DNA from: Ailurus styani
Taxonomy: Eukaryota > Chordata > Mammalia > Carnivora > Ailuridae
Reading direction: 5' to 3'
Assembly (NCBI GenBank): GCA_002007465.1
Contig: LNAC01000752.1
Coordinates: forward strand, 597,707 to 661,706
DNA length: 64,000 bases
Position 1 is the first letter of the stretch. Each line of letters begins with the position of its first letter. This document shows positions 1 to 11,695 of this stretch, piece by piece. A program made the position numbers and the translations under genes. The notes beneath the pieces are model-generated. The model worked only from the letters and a program-made list of their open reading frames with translations. It did not search any database and was not told where the DNA came from.

Positions 1-295
1 TTTTTTTTTTTTACCTCATTCCTTATTAGAAGGAAAGCATCTAATTTCTTACTATTAAGTATGATACTAGCTGTAGGGTTTTGTTTGTTTGTTTGGTAAA
101 TTTTTGGTAAATTTTTTTTATTAAGTTGGGAATGTTCCTGTCTATTCTTAGTTTGCTGAGAGGTTTTTTGTTTGTTTGTTTGTTTTTCTTTTTTTTGTTG
201 CCTTTTTTTTTTTACTTAATGAATGCATGTTGAATTTGGTCAAAAGCTTTTTCTTCATCTATGAATACGTTATATGATTCTCCTTATCAAATCTT
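1..295 (-). repeat. Old L1 ORF2 fragment, reverse-transcriptase region
   Basis: Read on the minus strand, this resembles the L1 ORF2 reverse-transcriptase stretch around the Ile-Asp-x-Glu-Lys-Ala-Phe-Asp region ('gaaaaagcttttgacc' on the complement). It continues into the 'aacattcccaacttaataaa' type segment. It is broken by A-rich insertions and has no open frame. It runs off the left edge of the window. It is an ancient, dead fragment, and its orientation is opposite to the L1 that starts near 600. Confidence 0.6.
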
Positions 296-600
296 GATCA
301 TGCAAAATTTGGGAAGATCCTGGAATTAAAACTAATGAAAGTGTGGGGGAAGCCACTAAGACTGGACTGCCAGAATTTTTTTTTTTAACTCTCAAATTAG
401 TCCACATTCAGCCTCCAGCAATTCATTAAAATCTACATTTCAATCTTGTTATTAACATACAACTGCAGCAGCTTCTGTTCCTAGAGGGCTGGTTTCAGCT
501 GTGATTCTTTATATTCACCTGTCTCTCAAGATTTCTTTCTCGGAGTGGCAGTCTGCTCTGTGACCTTAGTTCTCTGGTGAGTCTAATAAAAGTCACTTTA
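296..600. other. Unassigned spacer between L1 pieces
   Basis: No open frame or recognisable repeat motif. It holds one T11 run near 370 and an AATAAA-type sequence near 586 ('tctaataaaagtcac'), which would suit the end of an old LTR, but nothing else supports that. Confidence 0.3.
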
Positions 601-3185
601 GTTTGTTCAGACTGTTTTAAAATAATGTTATCACTGGTGAATCCTATCAAATATTTAAAGAAGATTAATTCCAATCCTCCTCAGACTCTTCCAAAAATAA
701 TAGAAGAGTATGGTTCAATATCCACAAGTCAATTTGATACACCACATTAACAAAATGAAGTATAAATATCATATGATCATCTCAACAAATGCAAAAAAGC
801 ATTTGACAAAATCAACAGCCATTTATAATAAAAACTCTCAACAAACTGGGTGTAGAGGGAACATACCTCAACATAATAAAAACTATTTATGATAGCCCAC
901 AGCTAATATCATACTCAACAGGGAAAAGCTCAAAACTATTCTTCTAAAATCCAGAACAAGACAAGGATGTTCACTCTTTCCACTTTTACTCAACATAGTA
1001 CTGGGAATCCTAACTGGAATGATTAGGTAAGAAAAAGAAATAAAAGGCATCCAAATTGGAAAGGAAGAAGTAAAACTGTCACTATTTGCAGATGATATAG
1101 TTTTATACATAGAAAACCTAAAGACTCCACAAAGGAACTGTTAGAACTAATAAATAAATCCAGTAAAGTTGCAGGATACAAAATTAATATACAAAAATCA
1201 GTTGTGTTTCTATACACCAATAACTATTGGAAAGATAAATTTTTAGAAAAAACCATCCCACTTACCATTACATTAAAAAGAATAAAATCCCTCAGAATGA
1301 ATTTAACCAAGGAAATGAAAGACTTGTACAGTGAGAACAATAAGACATTGATGAAAAAAATTAAAGAAGACACAAATAGATGGAAAGAAATTCTGTGTTC
1401 ATGGATTGGAGGAATTAATATTATTAAAATGTCCATATTTCCCAAAGCACTCTATAGATTCCTATCAAAATTCCCATGGCATTTTTCACAGAAATAAACA
1501 AAAATCCTAAAATTTGTATGAAACCATAAAAGACTCAACCAAAGCTATCTTGAGAAAGAAGAACAAAGCTAGAGACATCATATGTCCTGATTTAAAACTA
1601 TACTACAAAGCTTTAGTAATCAAAACAGTATGGTTTTGGCATAAAAATAGACATATAGATCAATAGAACAGAATAGAGTCCAGAAATAAATGTATACAGA
1701 TATGGTCAATTAATTTATGACAAAGGAGCCAAGAAAATACAATGGGGAAAGGATAATCTCTTCAAAAAATGGTGTTGAGAAAACTGGACAGCCACAAGGA
1801 AAAGAGTGAAACTGGACCATGATTTTACACCTACACAAAAATCAACTCAAAATGGAGTAAATACTTGAACATAAGACCTAAGTCCATAAAACTCCTAGAA
1901 GGAAACATAGGAAACTTCTTGACATTAGTCTTGGCAATGATTTTTTTAGCTTAACACCAAAAGCAATAATAAACAAGTGAAAATATGTCAAACTAAAAAG
2001 CTTCTGCACAGCAAAAGAAACCACCAACAAGATGAAAAGGCATACTACCAAACGGGAGAAAATATCTGTAGACCACATATCCGATAAGAAGTTAATATCC
2101 AACATATGTGAGAACTCATATAACACAATAGCAAAACAAAAAATCCAATTAAGAAATGGGCAGAGGAACTGAATAGACATTTTTTCCAGAGAAGATGTAC
2201 AAATGGCCAACAGGTACATAAAAAGGTGCTCAACATCACTAATCATCAGGGAAATGCAAATCAAAACCACAATGAGACATCACCTCCCTCCTGGTAGAAT
2301 GGCTATCATTAAAAAAAAGACAAGAGGTAACAAGTGTTGGTAAGGATAGAGAGAAAAGGAAACTCTTATGCACTGTGGTGGGAATGCAAACTGATATAGC
2401 CTCTATGGAAAGCAGTGTGGAGGTTCCCTCCAAAAACAAAAATGAAACTACCATGTAATTTTGTAACCCCACTTCTGGGTATACCTTCAAAGGAAGTAAA
2501 AACAAGTTATTGAAAATATATATTGAAAATATATACCATATTTATTGTAGCATTATTCACAGTAGCTAAGATGTGGAAACAACCTTAGTGTCTGTAAACA
2601 GATGAGTGACTAAAAAATATCTGTTATATATAATGGTATATTATTCAGCCGAAAAGAAGGAAATCTTGTCATTTGCGACAACATGGATGGAACTTGAGGG
2701 CATTATTCCAAGTGAAATAAGCCAGATATAGAAAGACAAATGTTGCATGGTATCAATTATACGTGGAGTCTTTTTTAAAAAAAGATTTTATGTATGTATG
2801 TATGTACATATGTACATACACATGTACATGTATCTAGAGTGCAGGAGCTGGGGGAGGAGCAGAGCAAGAAGGAGAAAGAGAATCTCAAGTAGATTCCCAA
2901 CTGAGTGCAGAGCCTGAAACATGGCTTGATCTCAGGACCCTGAGATCATGACCTGAGCTGAAATCAAGAGTCAGAGGCTTAACTGACTGAGCAAACCAGG
3001 TATCCCATATGTGGAGTTAAAAAAAAAAAAGATAAATGTGTGAGGTGATGGACATATTAATTAGCTAGATGAGGGAAATCTTTCCATAATGTATACATAT
3101 GTCACCATGATGCATACTTTAAATATCTTATAATTTTATATACGATCATACTTCAATAAAGCTGAAATTTAAAAAAGAAAAAAGA
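601..3185 (+). repeat. Old L1, ORF2 and 3' end (interrupted by a SINE)
   Basis: Plus-strand L1 ORF2 sequence starts in the RT domain near 610-900 ('gcatttgacaaaatcaacagcc'). It runs through the C-terminal region, including 'gtgggaatgcaaactg' near 2381 and 'aacatggatggaacttgag' near 2682, to a 3'UTR that ends in 'aataaagctgaaattt' near 3157. Short open remnants survive (for example 1204-1497) but frames are repeatedly broken. A Can-SINE splits the element at 2772-3005. Divergence is high compared with the young copies at 22170 and 44577. Confidence 0.8.
2772..3005 (-). repeat. Can-SINE (tRNA-Lys-derived), antisense
   Basis: Reverse-complement Can-SINE: a T-rich tail with a (TATG)n-like variant near 2787-2830, the GA-rich middle, 'gatcatgacctgagctg' and a head ending in a degraded 'accaggtatccc'. 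Host L1 sequence around it repeats 'atacgtggagt' (before) and 'atatgtggagt' (after), an imperfect target duplication. So it inserted after the L1. Confidence 0.85.
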
Positions 3186-6137
3186 GAAAATGAGAGAACC
3201 TACAGTGATAATGCTTTTTAGAAATATTAAGGAAGAGGTCCAAAAACTAGTGTAAAGGATTTATTAGATACTCACAGTTGTAAAGGAATTCTTTTAGTAG
3301 CCACAATAGGGTGGTGTATCAGTCTTTTGTCTTCATTTCTAAGGCCCTACTATGAATAGAGGGAGACTTCACAGTCCCTTGTGGGTGGCCATGATTTTTC
3401 CCATCCGGAGCTGACCAGAGCTGATCATCATGATCTAGAGATATAATTGTGATGTTTCCTGGGCTGTAGAGCAGTGAAAATTACACTGTTGCTAATGAGC
3501 AGTCAGGGAAACACCAGAGAACCAAGAACCATGTGTTTTCTCAGGCTCAAACCTCTGGAGAACCTCCTAGATCTATAATGTGGTGATCATTCCAAACACC
3601 CCAATATGCTGAAACCTCTGCCAAAAGTAGGTAGGGGCACAGAATTCACATTTATTGATAAGGCTCCTGGAAATCTAAAGTAATGATAATCTTATTTATC
3701 CCATTCCAATGTTAAGCTCTCTTCCTGCCATACCTATTTTATCTAAAATATTGCTATATGGTCCACTCCCTTCCTTCTCTACCTTTGTGCTACCTGGAGT
3801 CTAACGTATTTTTTCTTAGTGTTAATCATGTAAGGAAAGTTTAAAAAGTGAAAGTAAATCTGTCGACATTGTTGCTTCCCCCAAATAAAAATCCCATACA
3901 GCCCTAGGCACCTGCATTATCTGGTGTCCCGTCTGTTCTTCCCAAGCTCTTAATATACGTCATGTATTGATCCCTGACTATCTGAGTAAAGGCTCTTCAG
4001 TCTGAGGTAACACTTGCAATTTGCTTGCTCATTTTATGGCTTCTACATCTTTTTGCAAAAAAACTAACTCTGGAAGTTTGATGAGATAAAATTTAAAGAA
4101 TCCCAAATACAATTCTGCCATATTCTTTTTTATCATATGTAGGTAAATGCCTATTTCGGCCTATCTATAATAGAGAAGGTAGAGTATTTTCCAACAAAGG
4201 TGACATTATTTCAAACCCCCATTATTTCAAGTCTTCTGTGCTCTCTTCCAAAACACCACTACATCACCTGTTCACACACATCTCTTCTTTTGGAAAGAAA
4301 GTTATGGTACAGGGCAGCCTTTTAGGCGACTATTGAATTTTTTTCCTCAGTGTTTGATGTTTCAATGATAGTCAGCCTCAGTATTCACAATGCTTTGTCA
4401 GTATCTCAAGTTTTGTTTGGAAAAGAACTTGTCCAAATTCTCCACTTAGCCTCCACCTCATGCAGCTGGTGGTGTCATGGAAATTCTCTTCTAGGTAAAC
4501 ATGAAGAAACCCTAAGGCGATAATACTTGCCCTTTAGTTGCAGTAATTACCTGGCCTTTACCAATTGCAGACATTTGGGTGTTGAGAGGAACCATTCGAC
4601 AGGTTCTTTTTAAAATAGGCAATGATTCTTTAAAGGATGAAACCCCATTTCATAACATGCAATTTTGTAAACCACTCTGTTTAGAAAACCGGGCTCCCTC
4701 TGGTTTCCCAGCGCTGGTAGCTCCGCTTGACGCATGAGGTTGGGGCTGCGTCGGTCATGCCACTTTAGATTACTGGATCTCACAGGATGCTACAAGGCAG
4801 ACACACCCCAGGCTGACTCACTGAGTGGGAAGTTTAAAAAGATGGTTTTCCTCAGCCATCAATTAGGTAAACCACATTTTCCAGGAGAAAAAAACAGCAT
4901 CTTGAAAAGTTCCTTACAAACAAAACTCTCTTGCTCATAATGCTTTTGGTCATGTTTTCTTGTGAAGGGAAATATGACTTTAACCTTAATTGCACTTACA
5001 AATTAGCAAGTAAGATATAATGCCACCCTTTCCCCCTTTCCTTCCTTCCTTCCTTCTTTTTTTTTTTTTCCTCAGCAGGAGACACTTTCTTGATTTTAGC
5101 TCTGGTAAAATTAGAGCATTCTTCCTCTTTGCCTTTCCCCTGAAAGCTGTGGTTTTGACCAACCACGTGGTGAATAAGTTATAGATGAAGGCTTGAGTTC
5201 TGTTTCTTCTGTCCTGGTTACTCGTTTTATGTTTTCTTTCTACCTTTAATTGCAACATTCTTGAAAAGGCATAAGGAGAAAGCATTTATAGGTTGTGCCT
5301 TTTTGAAAATGGTAATCTGGATTTAAGATATATGTCAGGAAGAATCGAGAAGCAAATAGTGATTTGAACCTCCTTGTCTCCTGTTTTTCCAGTGATGGCT
5401 GCATTTGTGGAAAGTTCTGGTTAAGACTCTCAAGTTGTACTATACGATTCTGAAGGACATAGGACAGACATACTGTGGTTTCTATCTCCCGGTGTACAAT
5501 GTACCTAATGCACTATGAGTGACATATTCAAAAGCAGATCTTTATCATGTAAAAGAATAAGAGAAAAACCACACAGTTAAATATTTTACACAAAATAGGA
5601 CATAGGAAGCATTGTCCTGTTGGACATAAGTGGGCAATGCAGTCACCTTGCCGTGGGTGTTTACCTGAAGGGAAGAATGACCCATGGGCATCCTTAGGTC
5701 AGCTCACAAAGGACTCCATGGTGCTATATGGTGCTGATGGAGCAAAGGCTGAACAGACTTTGGATACTGACTTTGCTCCTCTCCTCCAAGTTTTGAAGGT
5801 GCGTCATAGGCATCCATTCTACCTGCCTCCATCTTTCTCTCCCAGCTGAGACAATCTACCAAATACTTATGATTAACTGTTATGCTCTTTCAGGCAGCTA
5901 TAGGAGCCTGTTTTAGAAGTTAGTGCTGAACACTGTTTTCGATGAATGTTTCATCACAACCATCCTAATATTCTCCAAGGTGGAGACGGATTGAGGGAAA
6001 TTCATGAACAAGGAAAAGCAGAGGAAAAAAAAGCCACATTAATATGTTCTAAAATATCACAATGCACCCAGGACTCTGAGGGTCTAATATAAGCTTTTTT
6101 CACCAATACATTTGATTTTGAGTAACATCATATTAAC
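3186..6137. other. Single-copy DNA, no gene recognised
   Basis: About 3 kb with no long open frame, no strong splice-site pair and no repeat I recognise. A locally GC-richer block near 4690-4800 contains a few CpGs and a 68-codon open frame (4734-4940) without hydrophobic or domain features. A pyrimidine tract sits at 5028-5071. A 99-codon minus frame at 4986-5285 is mostly translated from that tract and is not credible as protein. Confidence 0.4.
5028..5071. repeat. CT-rich polypyrimidine tract
   Basis: Cytosine/thymine-only run including (CTTC)n and T13. Low-complexity sequence; it creates a lysine/arginine-rich artefact frame on the minus strand. Confidence 0.85.
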
Positions 6138-6147
6138 ATCATGTTTT

Positions 6148-6391
6148 GCGGAAGGGGAGACAAACCATGAGAGACTGTGGACTCCAAGAAACAAACTGAG
6201 GGTTTTAGAGGAGAGAGGAGTGTGGGATGGGTGAGCCTGGTGGTGGGTATTAAGGAGGGCACGTATTGCATGGAGCACTGGGTATTGTACCTAAACAATG
6301 AAACTTGGAACACTGCGTCTAAAACTAATGATGTATTTTATGGTGAATAACATAACACAATAAAACTTTTAAAAATACAAACATTAAAAAA
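6148..6391 (+). repeat. L1 3'-end fragment with target duplication
   Basis: A severely 5'-truncated L1: only the 3'UTR remains, with 'accatgagagactgtgga', 'aaacaaactgagggtt', 'gagcactgggta' and a terminal 'ataaaactttt'. The 10 bp 'atcatgtttt' flanks it on both sides (6138-6147 and 6392-6401), supporting target-primed insertion. The same 3'UTR subfamily reappears at 9790-10055 and 61830-62085. Confidence 0.85.
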
Positions 6392-6401
6392 ATCATGTTT
6401 T

Positions 6402-7084
6402 CAAAAATTGCTAGGTTCCTTCAGATTCTCTCCTGACTTTTGGACCAGCATCCATAATTGGCTAAGACATCCACTAAGAGGTAACAGGTAGGTTTTTAAA
6501 AAGTAACCAAGGCGATTTAGCAATAAATGGGTCCTGGACCCCAAAACAAAGTAGATAGACCTATTATTTAATGTTATGTCAAAGAAGCAGGGGACCCTGA
6601 TGAGGGACCTAGCTAAGACCTTAAATAGCTAAGAACTCTGACTGGGTAACTTCTCTTGCTAGTTAGTTAATGGTTAACTTTTATTCCTAAAGTGTTTCAG
6701 TTCTGTGTCTCAACCTATTTTGAGCTATCTGTAGATAAAGTTGTCATTTTTTTTTCACAACCAAATTTTGAAGTGTCCCTGAAAAGCACAACTGGGTAAT
6801 AAAATGGGAAGAATGAAACAACTGACTGCTCATTCCCTTCCCGGGAGTTCTTTATACAGACCCTCAACTCTGCTCACCCTAGCATCCCAGATCTCAACTC
6901 CACCCAGTTGTGTGCTCCTGGAAATCTATATAGTCAAGACAATTTGGCCCATTTAAAGTGTATTGTCCAACTGCAACTTGATCCTGAATACTTTGGAAAT
7001 GATGCTCTACACCCAACTTAACATTCCTCTTTAACCATCCTACTTGCCTGTCATCACTGTCACTTTGTCTTTCAGAATGTAGTT
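6402..7084. other. Single-copy DNA
   Basis: No coding sequence recognised. A possible but weak minus-strand splice donor lies near 6880 ('aggGTGAGCA' on the complement) with a short open segment behind it. I do not consider this enough to call an exon. Confidence 0.35.
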
Positions 7085-7305
7085 ATAACATGACTTCCTT
7101 ATTTGTTTTGGGTAAATTGATATAGATAACATATATTAAGCACTTACTATGTTCTAGTAGCTATCAGCACAATGATGCTTGAGATAGGAACCATTATTAT
7201 CTGCATTTTACAGATGTGGAAGCTAGTTCTGAAGGTCACTAGTAAGTGGCAGAGTTGGCTTACTAACCACGGTTGTCTCTCTCTAGGATCCCAAGCTCTA
7301 AATCA
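7085..7305 (+). repeat. MIR SINE
   Basis: Contains the MIR core in order: 'agcacttactatgttc', 'ccattattatctgcattttacagatg', and 'actagtaagtggcagagttgg'. About 70% resemblance by eye to the family layout; an ancient mammalian-wide insertion. Confidence 0.8.
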
Positions 7306-7540
7306 CCTATAAAATATACATATCTTTCTTTATTCTTTTCTGATAAGAAAATAGATGTATCTTCTCTGATCCCTGTATGTACTTATATTTTTATTATATA
7401 TTTGTTATCAGAATCCTATTCTCTGAAATTCGTAGTAATTATATCTGTATTTCTCTGTGAAGTGATTTTTTTTAATTTTAATTTTTTAATTTTTATTTTT
7501 TAATTGTAATTTTATTTTATTTTATTTTTCTAATTTTTTT
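7306..7540. other. AT-rich spacer with TTTTA/TTTAA runs
   Basis: After the MIR, sequence becomes nearly pure A/T (7465-7545), with (TTTTA)n-like repeats adjoining the poly(T) end of the antisense L1. It probably includes that element's expanded poly(A) tail and target site. Confidence 0.5.
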
Positions 7541-7544
7541 AATT

Positions 7545-8053
7545 TTTATTCTTTGCCCAAAGGGTACAGGTCTGTGAATCATCAGGCTTACATCTTTCAC
7601 AGCATTCACCAAAGCACAAACCCTCCCCAATGTCCATAACCCATCCACCCTATCCCTACCCTCCCACCCCCCAGTAACCCTCAGTTTGTTTTGTGAGATT
7701 AGGAGTCTCTTATGGTTTGTCTCCTTCCCCATCCCATCTTGTTTCATTATTTTTCCCTCCCTACCCCCCACAACCCCCCACCTTGACTCTCAAGTTCCTC
7801 ATATCAGAGAAATCATATGATAATTGTCTTTCTCTGATTGACTTATTTCGCTCAGCATAATACCCTCCAGTTCCATCCATGTCGTTGCAAATGGCAAGAT
7901 TTCGTTTCTTTTGATAGCTGCATAATATTCCATTGTATATATATACCACATCTTCTTTATCCATTCATCTGTTGATGGACATCTAGGTTCTTTCCATAGT
8001 TTGGCTATTGTGGACATTGCTGCTATAAACATTCGGGTGCATGTGCACCCGAA
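7545..8053 (-). repeat. Young L1, 3' end, antisense and 5'-truncated
   Basis: Nearly identical (complement) to the 3' end of the young L1 at 22710-23220. It carries the 'ttgcccaaagggtacagg' polyadenylation-proximal segment, the C-rich complement of the G-rich 3'UTR, and the last ~75 codons of ORF2 with 'gacatggatggaactgg' on the complement. It ends at 8053 within a short inverted repeat. Low divergence points to a recent insertion of the same subfamily. Confidence 0.88.
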
Positions 8054-8060
8054 TGATTTT

Positions 8061-8260
8061 TTTTTAAGATTTTATTTATTTATTTGACACAGAGAGAGAG
8101 ATTACAAGTAGGCAGAGAGGCAGGCAGAAAGACAGGGAGAGGAGGAAGCAGGCTCCCTGCTGAGCAGAGAGCCCGATGTGGGCCTCGATCCCAGAACGCT
8201 GAGATCATGACCTGAGCCGAAAGCAGAGGCTTTAACCCACTGAGCCACCCAGGCGCCCCA
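8061..8260 (-). repeat. Can-SINE, antisense, young
   Basis: Complete antisense Can-SINE: 'aagattttatttatttattt', GA-rich block, 'acaagtaggcagagaggcagg', 'gatcatgacctgagccgaa' and the head 'ccacccaggcgcccc'. The surrounding 'aatgattttttttt' occurs on both sides (8052 and 8262), consistent with a target duplication. Confidence 0.92.
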
Positions 8261-8269
8261 AATGATTTT

Positions 8270-8395
8270 TTTTTTAAGTAGGCTCCATGCCCAGCATGGA
8301 GCTCAATGCAAGACTTGAACTCATGACCCTGAGATCAAGACCTCAGTTGATATTAAGAGTCAGACACTTAACAGACCACCCAACTGCCCTCTGTC
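8270..8395 (-). repeat. Older Can-SINE fragment, antisense
   Basis: Degraded SINE with 'taggctccatgcccagcatgg', 'cttgaactcatgaccctgagatcaagacc' (split motif), and a decayed head. It lacks the A-rich tail, which the younger SINE immediately to its left appears to have separated from it. Confidence 0.7.
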
Positions 8396-8399
8396 AAGT

Positions 8400-9096
8400 A
8401 ATTTCTAGTAAGATGCTAGGAATTCTGCTATAAGCAGAAATATTCAGTAATCTCTAACCATGGTTGGTGGAAATTCAGTAAGTATATTCTCCCTCACAGA
8501 TAATGATGTTGATTTAATTTGGTAAGGTAGAAGTACTATGATTCACCTGCCAGTGAATTAGTGTTTCAGAAAAATACCAATTTTCCTTGAGTAAAGATGA
8601 TTCAAAGTCAATAAAAATTTTTTCCACAAAGAAAACATCAGACCCAGACAACTTTACAGGATAGTTCTACCACACATTCAGAAAAATAATTCCAGTCTTT
8701 CACAAAACTCTTTCAAGAGAATAAAGAGAAAATACATCCCATCTCATTTTATGATGAGCATTTTGATGTTCAAGCCTGACCAGAACAGTCAAATTATAAA
8801 ATTACATAACAACTCCACTTTTGAAAAAAAATGCAAAATATTAGTAATTAAATAAGATATTTACAATTTGTGTATAGTAAGATATAAGAAGTTAAAACAT
8901 TATCAGTAAGGAAAGTTTATCTTTAGGTTGCAATGTTGGTTTAACAATAAATTGGTTAATATAATTTATCAAATTGTTAAAGGGAGAAAGACAGATTATA
9001 TTAATAGATGCAGGAAAAGTATTTAAGTATTCAATATCCATAAAGACCTAAATGTGAGAGCTGGAATCATAAAACTTCTAAGAGAAAACATAGGCT
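8400..9096 (+). repeat. Ancient L1 ORF2, first part (split by younger L1)
   Basis: Decayed L1 ORF2: 'cagacaactttacagg', 'ttctaccacacattcagaaa' and 'aggttgcaatgttggttta' match the RT-domain order on the plus strand. It stops at 'aaaacataggc' (ending 9096) and the same motif resumes at 10118, where the element continues. No usable open frame. Confidence 0.7.
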
Positions 9097-10106
9097 GACA
9101 TTACACATAAATGGCTGATACCCAAGATCTACAAAGAACTTCTCAAACTCAACACTCAGGAAACAATTAACCCAGTCAAAAAATGCTCAGAAGACATGAA
9201 CAGACACTTCTCCAAAGAAGGTCTACAAATGGCTAACAGACACGTGAAAAAATGCTCAACATCGCAAGCCATCAGGGAAATACAAATCAAAACCACAATG
9301 AGATACCACCTTGCACCAGTTAGAATGGCAAAAATTAACAAGGCAAGAAACAACAATTGTTGGTGAGGATGTGGAGAAAGGGGAAACCTCCTACACTGTT
9401 GGTAGGAATTGCAAGCAGGTAGAGCCACTCTGGAAAACAGTATGGAGGTTCCTCAAGATGTTAAGAATAGAGCTACCATATGACCCAGAAATTGCATTAC
9501 TAGGTATTTATCCCAAAGATACAGACGTAGTGAAAAGAAGGGGCACATGCACCCCAATGCTCATAGCAGCAATGTTCACAATAGACAAACTATGGAAGGA
9601 GCTGAGATGCCCTTCAACAGATGAATGGATAAAGAAGATGTAGTTCATATATATTATGGAATATTATTCAGCCATCAGAAAGGATGAAGACCCATCACTT
9701 GAATCAACGTGGATGGAACTGGAGGGGATTATGTTAAATGAAGTCAGTCAAGCAGAGAAAGATAATTATCATATGGTTTCACTCATATGTGGAACATAAA
9801 CAATAGCACAGAGGACCATAGGGGAAGGGAGGAAAATCTGAAGAGGGCGAAATCAGAGAGGGAAATGAACCATGAGAGAGTATGGACCCTGGGCAACAAT
9901 CTGAGGGTTTCAGAGGGGAGAAGGGTGACGAGAGGGGCATTGAGGAAGGCACATGCTGTGATGAGCACTGGGTGTTATACCTAACTAATGAATCGTTGAA
10001 CACTACCTCAAAAACTAATGATGTACTGTATGGTGACTAATATAACATAATAAAAAATAAAAAACACCTCCTGAAAACAAAGTAAACAAACAAACAAAAA
10101 AAAACC
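9097..10106 (+). repeat. L1, 5'-truncated, inserted into an older L1
   Basis: Begins in the ORF2 C-terminal region (about 'gatacccaagatctacaaag') and runs through the cysteine-rich region and 3'UTR to 'aacataataaaaaataaaaa' near 10055, followed by an A-rich tail. A 110-codon remnant of ORF2 stays open at 9311-9643. The flanking 'aaaacataggc' duplicates mark the insertion. Intermediate age: more diverged than the copy at 22170. Confidence 0.85.
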
Positions 10107-10646
10107 AAAACAAAAACATAGGCAGTGATCTCTTGGACCTCACCCCTAGCAATATATTTGTGGATAAGTCACCTTGCACAAAGGGAATAAAACTCCTGGG
10201 ACTACAACAAAGTAATAAGCTTTGCACAACAAAGGAAATCATCAATGAAACAGAAAGGAAACCTAGTGAATGCAAGAAGATATTTACAACTGATATATCT
10301 GATAAGATATGAATACCAAAATATATAAAGAACTTACACAACGCGATATAAAAAAAAAGTCTGATTAAAAGATTGACAGAGGACCTAAATAGACATTTTT
10401 CCAAGTAAGACATACAGATAACCAAAAAATGCTCAACATTACTAATCATCAGGGAAATGTAAATCAAAACCACAATGAGATATCATCTCACATCAGTCAG
10501 AATGACAAGTATCAAAAAAACAAGAAATAGCAAATGTTGGTGAGGATGTAGAGAAAAGGGGACACTTGTGCACTGTTGGTGGGAATGGAAATTGGTGCAG
10601 CCACTCAGGAAAAGAGTTAAAAGTTTCCTCAAAAAATTAAAAATAG

Positions 10647-10851
10647 GGCGCCTGGGTGGCTCAGTGGGTTAAAGCCGCTGCCTTCGGCTCAGGTCATGAT
10701 CCCAGGGTCCTGGGATCGAGGCCCACATCGGGCTCTCTGCTCAGCAGGGAGCCTGCTTCCTCCTCTCTCCTCTCTCTCTGCCTGCCTCTCTGCTTACTTG
10801 TAATCTCTCTCTCTGTGTCAAATGAATAAATAAAATCTTTAAAAAAAAAAA
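10647..10851 (+). repeat. Can-SINE, sense, with target duplication
   Basis: Full sense copy with head 'ggcgcctgggtggctcag', tRNA B-box region, CT-rich middle, 'aataaataaaatcttt' and A17 tail. Perfect target duplication 'aaaaaattaaaaatag' before (10631-10646) and after (ending 10866). A recent insertion. Confidence 0.95.
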
Positions 10852-11039
10852 AAAAAATTAAAAATAGAAATACCATATGATCCCGTAATTCCATTACTGG
10901 CTATTTACTCCCTCAAAATGAAAACACTGATTTGAAAAGATACATGCACCCCTATATTTATTGCTGTGTTATTTACAATAGCTAAGATATAGATGCAACC
11001 CAAGTGTCCAGTCCACTGATAGTTGATTAAAGAAAATGT

Positions 11040-11224
11040 AATATATATATATATATATGTGTACACACACCACACACACTTGTATATACTTAAGTTAGAT
11101 AATATATACAATGGAATATTATATATTGTTATATAATATATGAATTATATATTATATTACATATAGATGTAATAAATATATACTTGTATATACTTAAGTC
11201 ATATAATATATATAATGGAATATT
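11040..11224. repeat. AT/CA microsatellite with 104 bp tandem duplication
   Basis: (TA)n and (CA)n runs, followed by two copies of the segment starting 'cttgtatatacttaag', at 11079 and 11183. Both copies run into 'aatggaatatt'. The unit belongs to the L1 3' region, so this is a local duplication inside the L1, not a second insertion. Confidence 0.8.
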
Positions 11225-11695
11225 AATCAACTATAAAAAATGAGATTTTGCCATTTGTGACACCATGGATAGAACTAGAGGATATTATGCTAAGTGAAAT
11301 AAGTCATACAAAGAAAGATAAATGCCATATGATTTCAGTTATATGTGGAATCCAGTAAACAAAGCAAATGAACAAGCAAATAAAATCCAAATAGACTCTT
11401 AAATGTAGAGAATAAACTGGCAGCTTCCATAGGGGAGCTGGGTGGGAAGCTGAGCAAAATAGATAAAATAGATAAAAAAGCTTCCAGTCATAAAATAGAT
11501 AAGTAACAGAGATAAAAATTATAGCATTGGGAAAATAGTCAATAATATTGTAGTAATGTATTGTGACAGATGACTACATTTATTGTGGTGAGTACTAAGT
11601 AATGTATAGCATTATTGATTTGATATGTTATACATCTGAAACTGATGTAACATTGTATGTTAATTATAGTTTGATAAAGATATTATTATGCATAC

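Larger units (their letters stand above)
10107..11690 (+). repeat. Ancient L1 ORF2 and 3'UTR, second part
   Basis: Continuation of the L1 interrupted at 9096: 'aaaacataggcagtgatctc', 'gggactacaacaaag' and 'agctttgcacaacaaaggaaat', then the C-terminal region. The 3'UTR ends with 'ctgaaactgatgtaacattgtatgttaatta' style sequence (11637-11668). It is interrupted by a SINE at 10647-10851 and contains an AT-rich tandem duplication at 11040-11224. Confidence 0.8.

Noticed and set aside
1..3185. Twin-priming inversion linking the minus L1 (1-295) and plus L1 (601-3185)
   Set aside because: Both pieces cover overlapping parts of the RT region instead of abutting ones, so they are separate elements.
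10647..10851. Functional tRNA gene in SINE heads
   Set aside because: The tRNA-like heads keep A/B-box traces but lack a full cloverleaf and sit in SINE bodies with A-rich tails; they are retroposons.
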